Source: Mycoemilia scoparia
Lineage: Eukaryota; Kickxellomycota; Kickxellomycetes; Kickxellales; Kickxellaceae
Length of the DNA: 64,000 nucleotides
Direction: 5' to 3'
Assembly (NCBI GenBank): GCA_027575805.1
Contig: JANBPU010000088.1
Location: forward strand, 1-64,000
The notes beneath the pieces were generated by a model. The model was given only the letters and a program-made list of their open reading frames with translations. It searched no databases and was not told the DNA's origin. How positions within the stretch are numbered: position 1 is the first letter of the stretch; each line of letters starts with the position of its first letter. Both the position numbers and the translations under genes were made by a program. Shown here in pieces: positions 40,764 to 50,902 of the stretch.

Positions 40764-43622
40764 TGTGTATGAGGTATGTATTTGAAGTATACCTCAATAG
40801 GGTATCCCAAGAGGCGTATGGCTATAGAAATATATAGAGAAGGAAAGAAGGAAAGAAAGGACAGTATGCTATCTAAGAGGCGTCTTTGAAATAACTATTT
40901 GATTTGAAATCTGGGTTATTATGGTTATTGTGAGAAATGGAGGTTATTTGAGATTTTAAATGGTTATTTAAAAAAGAATTGGTGTTGATGTTGGTGATGT
41001 GACTCCCAGGCTTCATTAATTAAAATGTCAAGCGATTTAGCAATAACGAGAAGAGAGTAATGGAGGGGGAGAGGGGGGTTCAATAACTTATAAGCATGTG
41101 CCCAGAAGAAGGATTTTAAAAAAAGCAACATGAAGGGGCAGCACAAAGGAATTATTTATACTCGAAGTTCTGTAGTTATCCAAATGGCAGGACTGCTAAT
41201 GCCAACTAGTATTCTGTGGTTTAAGGTGCCAGGAAGGGCGGCTGACGTTGCTGAGAAGGCTCCATTGTAGTACTCCTCTTGGTTTAGTTTAAAAGTGGCC
41301 AGTATTGTTCTTTCTAGTGTGCATATTTCAATGGCTTTGGATGATATTTTTGCGCATTAGTATAGTTTTTGTGATTCGATGCTATACGCTGACTCATGCT
41401 GTCTTTATTTACTTCCAAGGAATGTGCATGTGGATCATACGCCTCTTCCCCGCCCACAAGCTGCAAACAAAGATGCTGAGAGGAACATATCGGCAGCATA
41501 CCACATCATATAGGAGGGGTCATAGCCAATGTTGCTCATCCACTGCATTGGTGCCACACACCCTCACTGGTACTAATGACCAGATGATCGCAGATTATAG
41601 CCATGCTATATGGAGTATGAGCAATCAAACCCCCTTTAGCTGATAGCAAGCAAGGAAGCAACAAATGCTGATTATATCATCTGGTCACATTTCACAGGCC
41701 CCGGGCAAAATGGGTCCCTAGGCGTTGCATATAGAATGGCCGATGATTGGGCCAAAGTATGAGGGCCCATTCCTGCCTACAATATGCTTGATCTCTAGTG
41801 AAATCTGGCCATGCTCTTTAGGTATTGCTGTGTAGCCCTCTGGTACAAGGGTGAAAGCAATTGTTCTCATGTAGCTGGCGATATTCTTATATTGGAACCA
41901 TCTACACGTGACCAGAACTTGCACATTGCTGTACAGGCCCAGCAATGAAAATGTCTGAATCCATATCCTATTCGCTGCTATTTTTTAGAGATGAACGCAC
42001 CCCATCCTATCATAATGCACAACATCTCTCAGCACTATGCTCCTTTAGCACCTTTTTGCTAGCATCGCTTTCAGAGATGCCAGTTTACATATATTGGGCT
42101 GGATTTTACTCAATGTTGTAAAGAGATGGACTGCTCATTCTTTCAAAGAATTTGGATGTTTTGGTAGCAGCGTTCGGCTAGTCTATCATAATGTGGCTGT
42201 TGAATTTTAATTATTTGTTGTTATTATTATCAGTTGTATAGAGCTTAAATAATAGCTGCTATATATCTTGATATCTTGTTCAACTATATATATATAAATT
42301 AGACTCCTTTCCAAGTGCAATGATTATCATCAATTCAAGCTATGTTAGAATATATCCTGGAAGCCGAGATTTTCAATGAGTTCGCCAGTGTATAATACAA
42401 ATATACTAAATGACTTGTATTACTTTGCACATCGGCTATCACCCCAGAAATAAATTGGGGTAATATCGAGGTATTACAAACACGATCTGCCTGAGATTCT
42501 AACAGCTAAACTGACATTTTTCTGCATAAAAATCAGCAGCAAATGTCTTGCACAATGCCAAAAGAGAACGTTTCTTTATTATCTTCTGGATTAGTTTTGA
42601 AGAATACTCGTATACTATCCTCCTTTCAAATGTATTCGAGTGACTTAAAGCACATAGTAAATCCATCTTTTCGGCCTTTAGAATCGTATATTCTATTCTA
42701 AATATCCATTTACTTGCAAGACCACCAGATAATTATGCCTTTATTGATACTTCACAATTCCTCTCCAAAAAAGGCCACTTTTGACATTAGCAACATCTGT
42801 AAAATATCAGAATTGATCTTATCGTTTAAGCACTACTATATTATTTATATTTATAATAAAGTTGTATGGAATAGGGGTTGGAAATATCTTATCTAGTTAG
42901 GCTTGCGTTTAACCAAGAAAAATACACAGCTAGGTTGTGTGCCAAAGACATGCGTCTATCGGGGAGAATGATGAGAACATGCTAGAGATCCAAATAAGAA
43001 AAGTACATTTGAATAATGCAGCTATGACATCTTTAGGCAGGACCTTTATTTCCCCGAGTCAAATGAAGTTAGATGACTGCAGTCGCTTAAGATTAACTTT
43101 ACGATTCCTGTGAGAAAATAACTTATGATGAGATAATAGAATGGTCCTCTATAGAACATTTGCTTTTACTGTTGTATTCAGACACATCCCGAATAATTGG
43201 CTCAGATATGCGTGTTCGTACAAGTCGGCATGTTTGTATATTATGTATTTTCATGTGACCCTAGTAGCAGGGGTAGTAGTTTAGTAGAGATCCAATATGA
43301 CCATCTAGCAAGTGACTGCATGCGAGTCAACCATATCTTTGTACTTTCTAGAAACTCTTATTATTAGTAGGCAAAACAATGTGTGAGTGTGAGTGTGTGA
43401 AAGCTTTAAAATAAGAAAAATATTGTTCGATGAGAATGATAGTTATGTGGGTGACTAAGAGCAACAGAATGTAGGCGGTGATTATGGAATTGTATGTCTG
43501 CATTCAGAAATTACGGCTGTTTTACCCGATAAGGAATCAAAATCCAACATAGGGTCAGTAAGAGTCATTCCTGCTGTAACGTCGCCATATCACTAGATCA
43601 CCTTTTTTTCTCGACTCCCTAC
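40764..43622. other. 2.9 kb gene-poor region with one repeat B copy
   Basis: Upstream flank of the 971-aa gene and 3' flank of the E2 gene. It contains repeat B copy 3 (41686-41788). The rest is AT-rich with no ORF that looks coding, no tRNA and no strong promoter motif recognised. ORFs at 41305-41643 and 42714-42896 lack coding character. Confidence 0.5.
41686..41788 (-). repeat. MITE-like repeat family B, copy 3
   Basis: Read on the minus strand: ATTGTAGGCAGGAATGGGCC, CCAATCATCGGCCATTCTAT, ATGCAACGCCTAGGGACCCA, TTTTGCCCGGGGCC. The ends are clear inverted repeats: GTAGGCAGGAATGGGCCCTC on the left and, complementing the right, CCGGGCAAAATGGGTCCCTA. This is the copy that best shows that family B is an inverted-repeat element. 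Confidence 0.75.
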
Positions 43623-45364
43623 CTAATCCTCGATAGTACGCCTGGCAAGTCTTCGAACCTTCTTTTTGTAGAGTGCAATGTCATTGCGGAACTCGATGGC
43701 GGCGTTTAGATTTGCGGGAGAGTTGGGCTCTGGTCTGTCCAGTAGCGAAATGACACACATGATTACTTTTTCGACATCCAAAACAGGTGTCCAGCATTCG
43801 TCATCATGGTAGTATCCAAATGCATCTTCGCCAGGCGGGTTCTGTGTTTGAAAGAAAATAATTAATAATTAGCGGGAATTTGATATTTGTATCATCCTTT
43901 GTCCTGTTTTCATACAGTTATGTTGCAAACAACAACGGCAGAAATAATTTTAAATCATTTTCTCAAAAAATTAATCAACTCAAACTTACCAAGATTGAGA
44001 TGCAGACATCACCGCTTTCGTAAACTATTTTCCAATACACAATCAGAATTTGTATATCAAAAGGATCATTGTTGTAAATATATTGGTTTACTTTTGAATG
44101 CCATCTATAATCTTAATGAATATGTATTCAGCTACATCGCTGCCATTTTCTTACCATTTGGATGCCACATCTCGCTAATGAACTTGAATTTTGGAGGCAA
44201 GAGAGGGTATGTCTAAATATCCATTCATTCGATAATTATTATTCAAAGAAAACCAAAATCAAATATATTATTAGATGTTTGCTTAATTGCATGCGTTTTT
44301 AGCAAACAGCTGGTGATATGATATATAAGAGTCAAAAACCACTTACTGCTGGGAAGGTCAAACGAGCCTTGAATATGCCCTGCTCACTACAAACATCGAC
44401 ATATATACATACATACGAAAGCATATATAAGCAATGGGTGTGGAAATTGATGACATGCTTCAATTTACATATATCAAAAAGAAGGCACAGCTCCATCATG
44501 AGATCACAAGTTCATTACTTACTAGGGATCGTCGAGTCCGAATATGCTAACTTCCCACTATAGTAGCAGCAAACAATAAACAAATTTTCAAGAGAAATAT
44601 TCACAATATATGGGCACAAATGCATAGAATTGAAAGAAATATAGACTGCAAAATATATATAATATTGCTATTACCAACCTCATAGATGTTATCGTTGATT
44701 ATGCCAACCGAAAACTTTTCTGCGACCTTTTTTCGAAGTTCTATAAATCACATATATGCACATGTGTCCACAAATATATAGATAAAAATACATTAGTTAT
44801 TTGTAATAATTGACATGTATGTGGATGTAGTATTTAGGGTATTTTGTATTGTTTTGGAAATCCATAAGGAAGGTTTTTGTGACTATGCGCATATCGTTTA
44901 TATTTATGTATGTACAAAATCTGTGTCTGGATATCCTTTAATATACGTTTAGCTTCATCAATAAGATTAAGACATGCATTTGGATACAAATATCTTGTGC
45001 CTTTTTCAAATAGAGCTAGACTAGGTATATGTGTATGTAGGTTTGTCAAATTCCAACTCTACACGGCTCAATTTATCAGCATATATATGTAAATGCACAG
45101 GTACATGGCATATATTGTGCAGTATCCACATAAGACAGGCATGGTGGAGAGTTGGAAGGCGAGGCCAATATGACTACCACGTACATACACGGAGAGATAC
45201 AGACACATATTATAAGCTTCGAGTCATACAAAATGGAGGTAAAAATAACAATACTTGCCATTATATTCCTGGAGAATTCTAACTGCTGACGATGAGGAAG
45301 CACCAGTTGCGGTGGCAGTTGATGATGATGAGGCTTTACCAATATTGTTGCTGCTAGTACTCAT
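43623..45364 (-). CDS. ube2g1: E2 ubiquitin-conjugating enzyme, UBE2G1/Ubc7 type
   Basis: Seven exons: 45364-45259, 44740-44679, 44557-44523, 44386-44347, 44212-44155, 44024-43990 and 43841-43623; 184 aa. All junction phases agree. The protein follows UBE2G1: ELRKKVAEKFSVGIINDN, WEVSIFGLDDPYEQGIFKAR, LTFPATYPLLPPKFKF, SEMWHPNVYESGDVCISIL with the catalytic Cys at about residue 108, then NPPGEDAFGYYHDDECWTP, whose acidic loop after the Cys marks this E2 class, and SPANLNAAIEF. An Ser/Thr-rich N-terminal tail of about 28 residues is extra. The class works with ER-associated and K48-chain-forming ligases, inferred from the family. Intron 1 (45258-44741, 518 nt) has a GC donor (GCAAGT) and intron 2 an unusual GTTGGT donor. 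The other introns are normal. It is the most intron-dense gene in the window. Confidence 0.88.
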
Positions 45365-47289
45365 GGCTTTCAACAAGTATTCTTTGTTGTTTATTTATAT
45401 AGATATATATGCTTTAGTTTATACTATTCCCCTGTGGTACCTTATAATTCAATACAAGTATATTGTATATCTGTGTGCGAGTACTATTATGTTATAATAT
45501 TTGTCACACAGCAATGTTAGGTAAGTAAAAGCCACAAAGACTGTTTGGATAATATACACTAGTAGAAGGCAAAATGTAAATTTACGAATGCGACTAGTCA
45601 ATGAGAAAAAGGTTTTAGTTGTGTATGTGTATGCTATTCAAAAAGGTTGTTGTGGGTTTTGGAGAGAGAGAGAGAGAGAGGATATAAATTTATATAGGAA
45701 ACTGGAGACAGAGAGAAATACTTATGGTATAATGGAAAATTAAAGAGGCTGGATGAGATAGGCCGAAGGTATTTATGGATTTTTAGGATCTAACTTGCTA
45801 TAGTCACATTAAAAAAGTAGGCATACTGTGTGACAACGAGTGTGTGGGATTTTAAGACATACAAATCAATTTGGGGTTACCCTTCGCCATAAGTAAGCTT
45901 GCTTCAAATGCATTTTGTGGGCTAAATCTAGAAGGCCATCGCTTTGGCCTTTGTTCATCCAATGCCCTCCTGCATTGATCCAATTTGTGCGATATCTTTT
46001 GTCATTCTGGCTTGAACATGGGTCGCACTGAATAGATTTGGGCCCTTTCTTTTTTACAAACTGACAGATTTGACAGATGTATCAACACGAATAAAACCAA
46101 GCCTTTGTACTATCGTTACGCTCACGGCCCTAATCGCAGCTTATGTAGCAATATTGCAAGTACTTGGGGCTAACTACACCATTTTGTGTTTTAATGGCAC
46201 GAAACCAAAGTTGATATCGTGATTCCTCTAATCATAAGCCTGAAAACAGTCAGAGATCAAGGGCTTCTTGGTCTTTTTGCTAGCCATTTAAAACCAGAGT
46301 GGTCCGCCTATACGACTCATCCCTACAAATTAGAATTTTGAACACACCCTTTTCGTATCGGTGGACTCCTGTCCTTGAGGAGGCATGTTCACAATAAAGC
46401 CGTGGAATAGCTGCACTGCTCATAGAGAGTAATGATGTCAGCCAATCCCATGCACTCACGACTACCCTCCGTTCCATTAATGCGACTTCCAGAGATCGTC
46501 TGATTAGATCAGTCACCACTAACAGGCCTGTCAGCAGACCATTTTAAGAGGTTTGCAATATGTTTTCAAAAGAGCGATTTCTAGTGATTCTCACTCATGA
46601 CTTTGTGAAAACCATACATGTAAACAAAGACCTTAAAATTCACAAATTGACTGTTAAATTATGGCTTTGCCTTTCAGGTTGTGCGTAACAGGTCTTACTA
46701 TTCTTGCTACTACTCTATAAGCCTCACAGGTTGTTGAAGCTTTCATCAGTCGTCCTCCCTTATACTTTTATACACGCTTCCACTTTCTTTCTCTTTCTTT
46801 CACTTATTCTATCGTTTCTCCTTTTCGTCTTGTGCTTGAGACTTGTCTTTTATACTTTGGCCGATACCTTCTTGCTTTACGACGACATTTCAATAGATTT
46901 CCACCATACCTAATCTCTCCTCTAGGTATGTGTAATGTTTGAACCAAGCTTCAGATCTGAATAACTGCTATCCAAACTCTCCCTATTCCTACACACATAT
47001 GCGTCTCTATGTTTGAGCTCCTTCTATTTAGATTTTGCTCAGAATATAGTTTAAATGTGCTGGCAAATAATTGACATGCCTTCATCATATTCTCATCTGG
47101 AGAGAGCAAGCCACCATGCATAGCATATAATATTCCATACCATGCTAGTGCTATATCACACCATGTAATGCCAGCTTGTTTGTTTAGCATTGGTATTTTA
47201 TTAACATATGACCCTTTAATTACATATATGCATATATAGGCTTTACATAACAAAGAATAGCTAGCCACTACTGAACAGATCGTGTCAAT
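45365..47289. other. 1.9 kb divergent intergenic region
   Basis: Between the E2 start and the signal peptide peptidase start. It contains a (GA)n run (45661-45680). A pyrimidine-rich block at 46740-46925 looks like the leader exon of the downstream gene. No other gene was recognised. Confidence 0.5.
46926..47260 (+). other. Candidate 5' UTR intron of the signal peptide peptidase gene
   Basis: The pyrimidine-rich leader ends CTCTCCTCTAG and is followed by the donor GTATGT (46926). A plausible acceptor, AAGAATAG, ends at 47260, just 29 bp before the ATG. The stretch between is AT-rich and lacks leader character. Inferred from splice-site appearance only. Confidence 0.4.
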
Positions 47290-48714
47290 ATGGCTTCAGA
47301 AAACACCGGGCTAGTGACTGCCTATGTGGCCCTAACCTCCATGGCTCTAGGATGCATCTACCTTGGCACAACCGAGTCAATTAAAAAGCTCAAGTCCAAC
47401 TACATCAAGAAGGAAAAGAAGGATGGTGACGAAGCTGAAAAGCACAAGGAGCGCAAGTATCAAGAATACTCTGACGATGAAGGTTATGATCCAGAGTATG
47501 ACATCGATGATGAGGATGAAGACGATGTCGTCTCGTCCCAGGATGCTTACATGTTCCCTGTATTTGGCTCTGCTACCCTATTTGGCCTTTACATGGTATT
47601 CAAGTGGTTTGATCCTTCGCTTATCAACCTACTGTTGCGCACCTACTTGGCTGTACTCGGTGTCGGTGGTCTTACTGCATTCTATGTTACTATCATCAAG
47701 AGGCTCACTGGCATCAAGTTGCCCCAATTCCAGACTGCCTTGGTTTTCCGCGAAAAGGAACTGTTTTTTGCCAGGTTCACTGCCCTGCACTTGGTTTCGT
47801 TTGTCCTTGCCGCCGCTACCACTGGTCTCTATTTGTACTCCAAGTTCTGGATCCTCAACAACTTACTGGGAATTGCCTTCTCTGTTACTGCCATCTCCTT
47901 GATTCGCCTCGATTCGTTCAAGACTGGTATGATTATGCTTGCTGGTCTCTTCCTTTATGACATATTTTGGGTATTCGGTACCAATGTCATGGTAACCGTG
48001 GCCAAGAGCTTTGATGCTCCCATCAAGGTCCTTTTCCCCAAGGAATTCACTCTCACCCCAGCCAAGAATCAGCTTACCCTCTTGGGTCTCGGTGACATTG
48101 TTGTGCCCGGTGTCTTTGTTGCCCTGGCCTATCGCTATGACAGACACGTATATCTCCAGTCCATTGGCTATGACAAGACCAAGTCCCTCCCCGCTGTACT
48201 AAACGGAAAGCATTTTAGATTCACATTCCCAACTCCCTACTTCAGTGCAACATTCGCTGCCTACACTGCTGGCCTTGCCACCACCATGGGCGTAATGCAT
48301 GTATTCAAGGCTGCCCAGCCAGCTCTACTCTACCTTTCCCCCGCTTGTATTCTATCTGTCCTCATAACCGCTTTCCTTCGTGGCGAACTTTCTGCTGTAA
48401 TGTCATTCACTGATGTTGATGAGAGTGCAAAGGACAAGGATGATGATAAAAAGTCTTCATCTCAACCTTCATCTCCAAACAAGCCAAAGAACAAGACTGT
48501 TGCTAACCTGTCCCTCAACAAATCCAAAACACCTCAGCTCAGCCAGGGCGAAGATGCCGATGATGAGCAGGAAGGTGTCAAGCACAGCCACATCCTTGAT
48601 GAAAAGATTAACCCGGTTCCTTCTGAACAAAGCGCACTTTCTAGCTCTGGTGAATCTCCTGAAGCCCCCAGTACTCAAAAGAAGTCCAAGAAAAAGAAGG
48701 CATCTAAAAAGTAA
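47290..48714 (+). CDS. Signal peptide peptidase (intramembrane aspartyl protease)
   Basis: Intronless, 474 aa, predicted multi-pass ER membrane protein of the presenilin/SPP (A22B) family. Catalytic motifs: FLYDIFWVFGTNVM with Y223-D224, LLGLGDIVVPG with G266-LG-D269, and the PAL motif at 344-346 (AAQPALLYLSP). The order and spacing match SPP/HM13. The N-terminal part has one membrane segment followed by an acidic loop (about residues 55-80), then the core helices. The C-terminal tail (about 375-474) is hydrophilic, Ser/Lys-rich and longer than usual, ending with a Lys cluster (KKSKKKKASKK). SPP cleaves remnant signal peptides and type II membrane proteins in the ER membrane. Codon choice is biased to C-ending codons. 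A 5' UTR intron is likely. Confidence 0.9.
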   Translation: MASENTGLVTAYVALTSMALGCIYLGTTESIKKLKSNYIKKEKKDGDEAEKHKERKYQEYSDDEGYDPEYDIDDEDEDDVVSSQDAYMFPVFGSATLFGLYMVFKWFDPSLINLLLRTYLAVLGVGGLTAFYVTIIKRLTGIKLPQFQTALVFREKELFFARFTALHLVSFVLAAATTGLYLYSKFWILNNLLGIAFSVTAISLIRLDSFKTGMIMLAGLFLYDIFWVFGTNVMVTVAKSFDAPIKVLFPKEFTLTPAKNQLTLLGLGDIVVPGVFVALAYRYDRHVYLQSIGYDKTKSLPAVLNGKHFRFTFPTPYFSATFAAYTAGLATTMGVMHVFKAAQPALLYLSPACILSVLITAFLRGELSAVMSFTDVDESAKDKDDDKKSSSQPSSPNKPKNKTVANLSLNKSKTPQLSQGEDADDEQEGVKHSHILDEKINPVPSEQSALSSSGESPEAPSTQKKSKKKKASKK

Positions 48715-49424
48715 ACATGCCACAGATGACCAAGTACATTCAATGTCCAAAGATGATATTATAGCATGCTTTAGATATTTCAATGATATCCTCTGATAAT
48801 ATTAGTTTTGGGGATGACCCTTTCCATATTATTATATTTTATTCTCTTTATTCAATACACTAAGCATCGTATGCCCATATGCTATTTCGAGTTTCAATTA
48901 TTGATTTGGAGGCTACGAATTTGATAGAACGTTTGGAGTCGATGAAAAATATTGCAAAGTTATAATTGCAGTTTTTGTAAAGTATGTTTATGTAAATCAA
49001 GCTATAGCAAATAACTTTTGCGTTTGAAAATGCTGCAATCACATCGATTAAGTCAAAGGGGGTCTTTCAAAGCACTACTTTGTCTACAATTATGCCATTA
49101 TACTCGAATTGTTTGGATTATCTGTTGTAGATGCTAGTGGATACACTTGATTCAAGGCGTTTGCTAATCATTAAGTATTATTCCTCCTCTTTTTCTCTAA
49201 AGTAGCTATAGTCCATAGTCACTAAAATGCCTATAAAAGGACGACAGGAGTTTTGGTTTTAAAACTTTTTTGGTTTCTTTATACTACCCGTTTTATTATG
49301 AATAGTAGTTATCGGACTATTAGCTTCACCATTAGCTCCATGTTATTCAGGTCTCAATATTATACTATTTGCAGCGACTTTCAGCCCGAGTGAGAACCAT
49401 CATCAGCACCATATTGTACTAAAA
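48715..49424. other. Intergenic, no feature recognised
   Basis: The 3' flank of the signal peptide peptidase gene and the promoter of the small disordered-protein gene. AT-rich; no repeat copy, RNA gene or convincing TATA box was seen. The frame at 48413-48796 only overlaps the preceding CDS in another frame. Confidence 0.45.
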
Positions 49425-50045
49425 ATGGCAGGAAGAGGCGACTCTAATAGGAACTCTAGCTCGAGCTCTGGTTCTGACAGCAAGAAAATAAATAGGGGAA
49501 CATTTGGCGGTACCTGTGGTTACCAGCTTACCCAAGATGGGTCATCTGCTGTTAGTTTCAATCCACCCAAACCTGTCACAATTCACCATGTTACAGAAGA
49601 TTTTGCTAGCAAGATGTCTATTGCAGACATTGGTGACACCGAAGCCGCTTCCGGGACCCTCCAAGAAGATGATATGGATTTCGAAAGAGACCAGAAAAGG
49701 GTCAACCGAAAGAAATCGGTTATTTTCAAGGATTCCAGCGGAGGCCATAGAAAAAACAGTCTTCCAAATGAAGACTCTCCAGAACTATTGGCTAAATCAA
49801 TTGTTCAGGGTGATGATGGTAGCAGTAGCAGCAATAGTGCTAGCTCTAGCCGAAATCAAGCCAAAGCAGTCCTTTCTGGTTATGTTCAGGGTTCGGATGG
49901 AAATGTCAGCCGTGAAACCATGTTGAGGTACAAAAGAAGCTTTACGGATGAGGATGCACTTGTCCAGATTAACCATTCTGGTCACAACACTCGTGGAGAC
50001 AGAAGCAAGCGAACTTATACAAAATCCCTCAGAAATAACCAGTGA
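49425..50045 (+). CDS. Hypothetical disordered protein, 206 aa
   Basis: Single exon starting MAGRGDSNRNSSSSSGSDSK. Composition is Ser/Asn/Gly/Lys-rich throughout and likely disordered. Segments that look more constrained are GTFGGTCGYQL, VSFNPPKPVTIHHVTEDFAS, KKSVIFKDSSGG and the C-terminal MLRYKRSFTDED. KKSVIF fits the loose RVxF-type pattern ([K/R]-x-[V/I]-x-F) bound by protein phosphatase 1, which is a suggestion only because the pattern is short. No membrane segment or enzyme motif is present. The gene lies in tandem upstream of PRP22 with 857 bp between, so a shared transcript is unlikely. I do not recognise the family. Confidence 0.55.
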   Translation: MAGRGDSNRNSSSSSGSDSKKINRGTFGGTCGYQLTQDGSSAVSFNPPKPVTIHHVTEDFASKMSIADIGDTEAASGTLQEDDMDFERDQKRVNRKKSVIFKDSSGGHRKNSLPNEDSPELLAKSIVQGDDGSSSSNSASSSRNQAKAVLSGYVQGSDGNVSRETMLRYKRSFTDEDALVQINHSGHNTRGDRSKRTYTKSLRNNQ

Positions 50046-50902
50046 TACGATTTGAGTGATTCCGGGTTATTATTGCTGGTATCAGTATTATATGATGATA
50101 TTTATTTGTATTTATGATGATTTTCTCTATTCCAAAGTATACTATTGTGATTTTGAACGACTTTTAAAACTTTGTGTGGAAGCTTCGACCAGACCTTTGA
50201 TTATCTACTTATTTTTGAATATCTAGTCAGTTTTTGATTTAACAATATATTCTAGATATGAGGTGGCTGTAAAAGAATAGTTTAACCCGTAAGATGGATT
50301 CTTTAGTCTATGGCATTGCACAATTTTTAAGCCATAACTTTTTTATCAATTAATGTGAAAGCAGTTATAAAAGAAAAAACCATGTCTTTGGTGTAGCATA
50401 GTTGTTATTTTTACTGAAAAATACAGGTCTGAAGTCATTTAACAATTAAATACACTTGTAGCCCATAGTAATGCTTAAATGGGAAGATTACACTTTGAAT
50501 TGAATCTATGTTAGGCAGAAATAATGGACCCTAAGACTCTGGCCCCAACCATCAGTTATTTTATATACAACTCTTAGAGACCCGTTTTGCCTAAAGTCTT
50601 GTGAAATAAGATCATATACTCAAATCAAATCAAATGATTAATGCTTGCCAAAAATTCACGCTCTCAAACTTGCCCAACTGCGTGAAAAGATATTATTGTG
50701 TTAAGTTTATGTCTAGAAATTTATTATCAACTCTATCTTCTTTTTTCCTTATTTGTTCTGGTCAATTCCTTGTAGTAATTTCATAAGAACCATACACACA
50801 TATATAATTCAAATTTGACTTTATTTACACACGAATACACTTATATACAAAACGCTGTCATATTAATAAAGCTGCCAATACACACACACGCAAACTCACA
50901 AT
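50046..50902. other. Intergenic with repeat B copy and a decayed repeat A end
   Basis: Holds repeat B copy 4 (50508-50610). At 50211-50233 the sequence TTATTTTTGAATATCTAGTC resembles the left end of repeat A, but no matching right end was found, so this may be a fragment. The last 100 bp before PRP22 are an A/C-rich leader-like stretch (CACACACACGCAAACTCACA). No gene was seen. Confidence 0.5.
50508..50610 (+). repeat. MITE-like repeat family B, copy 4
   Basis: Reads ATGTTAGGCAGAAATAATGG, CCCCAACCATCAGTTATTTT, ATATACAACTCTTAGAGACC, CGTTTTGCCTAAAGTC. The left end TTAGGCAGAAATAATGGACC and the complement of the right end, TTAGGCAAAACGGGTCTCTA, are imperfect inverted repeats. It aligns with copies 1 and 3 along its length. 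Confidence 0.7.

Noticed and set aside
45900..45990. Family B-like segment upstream of the signal peptide peptidase gene
   Set aside because: Shares only short words (GGCC, AAAATGC) with family B and no inverted ends.
50211..50233. Seventh copy of repeat A
   Set aside because: Only about 20 bp of the left end match and no right end was found; it is noted as a possible fragment only.
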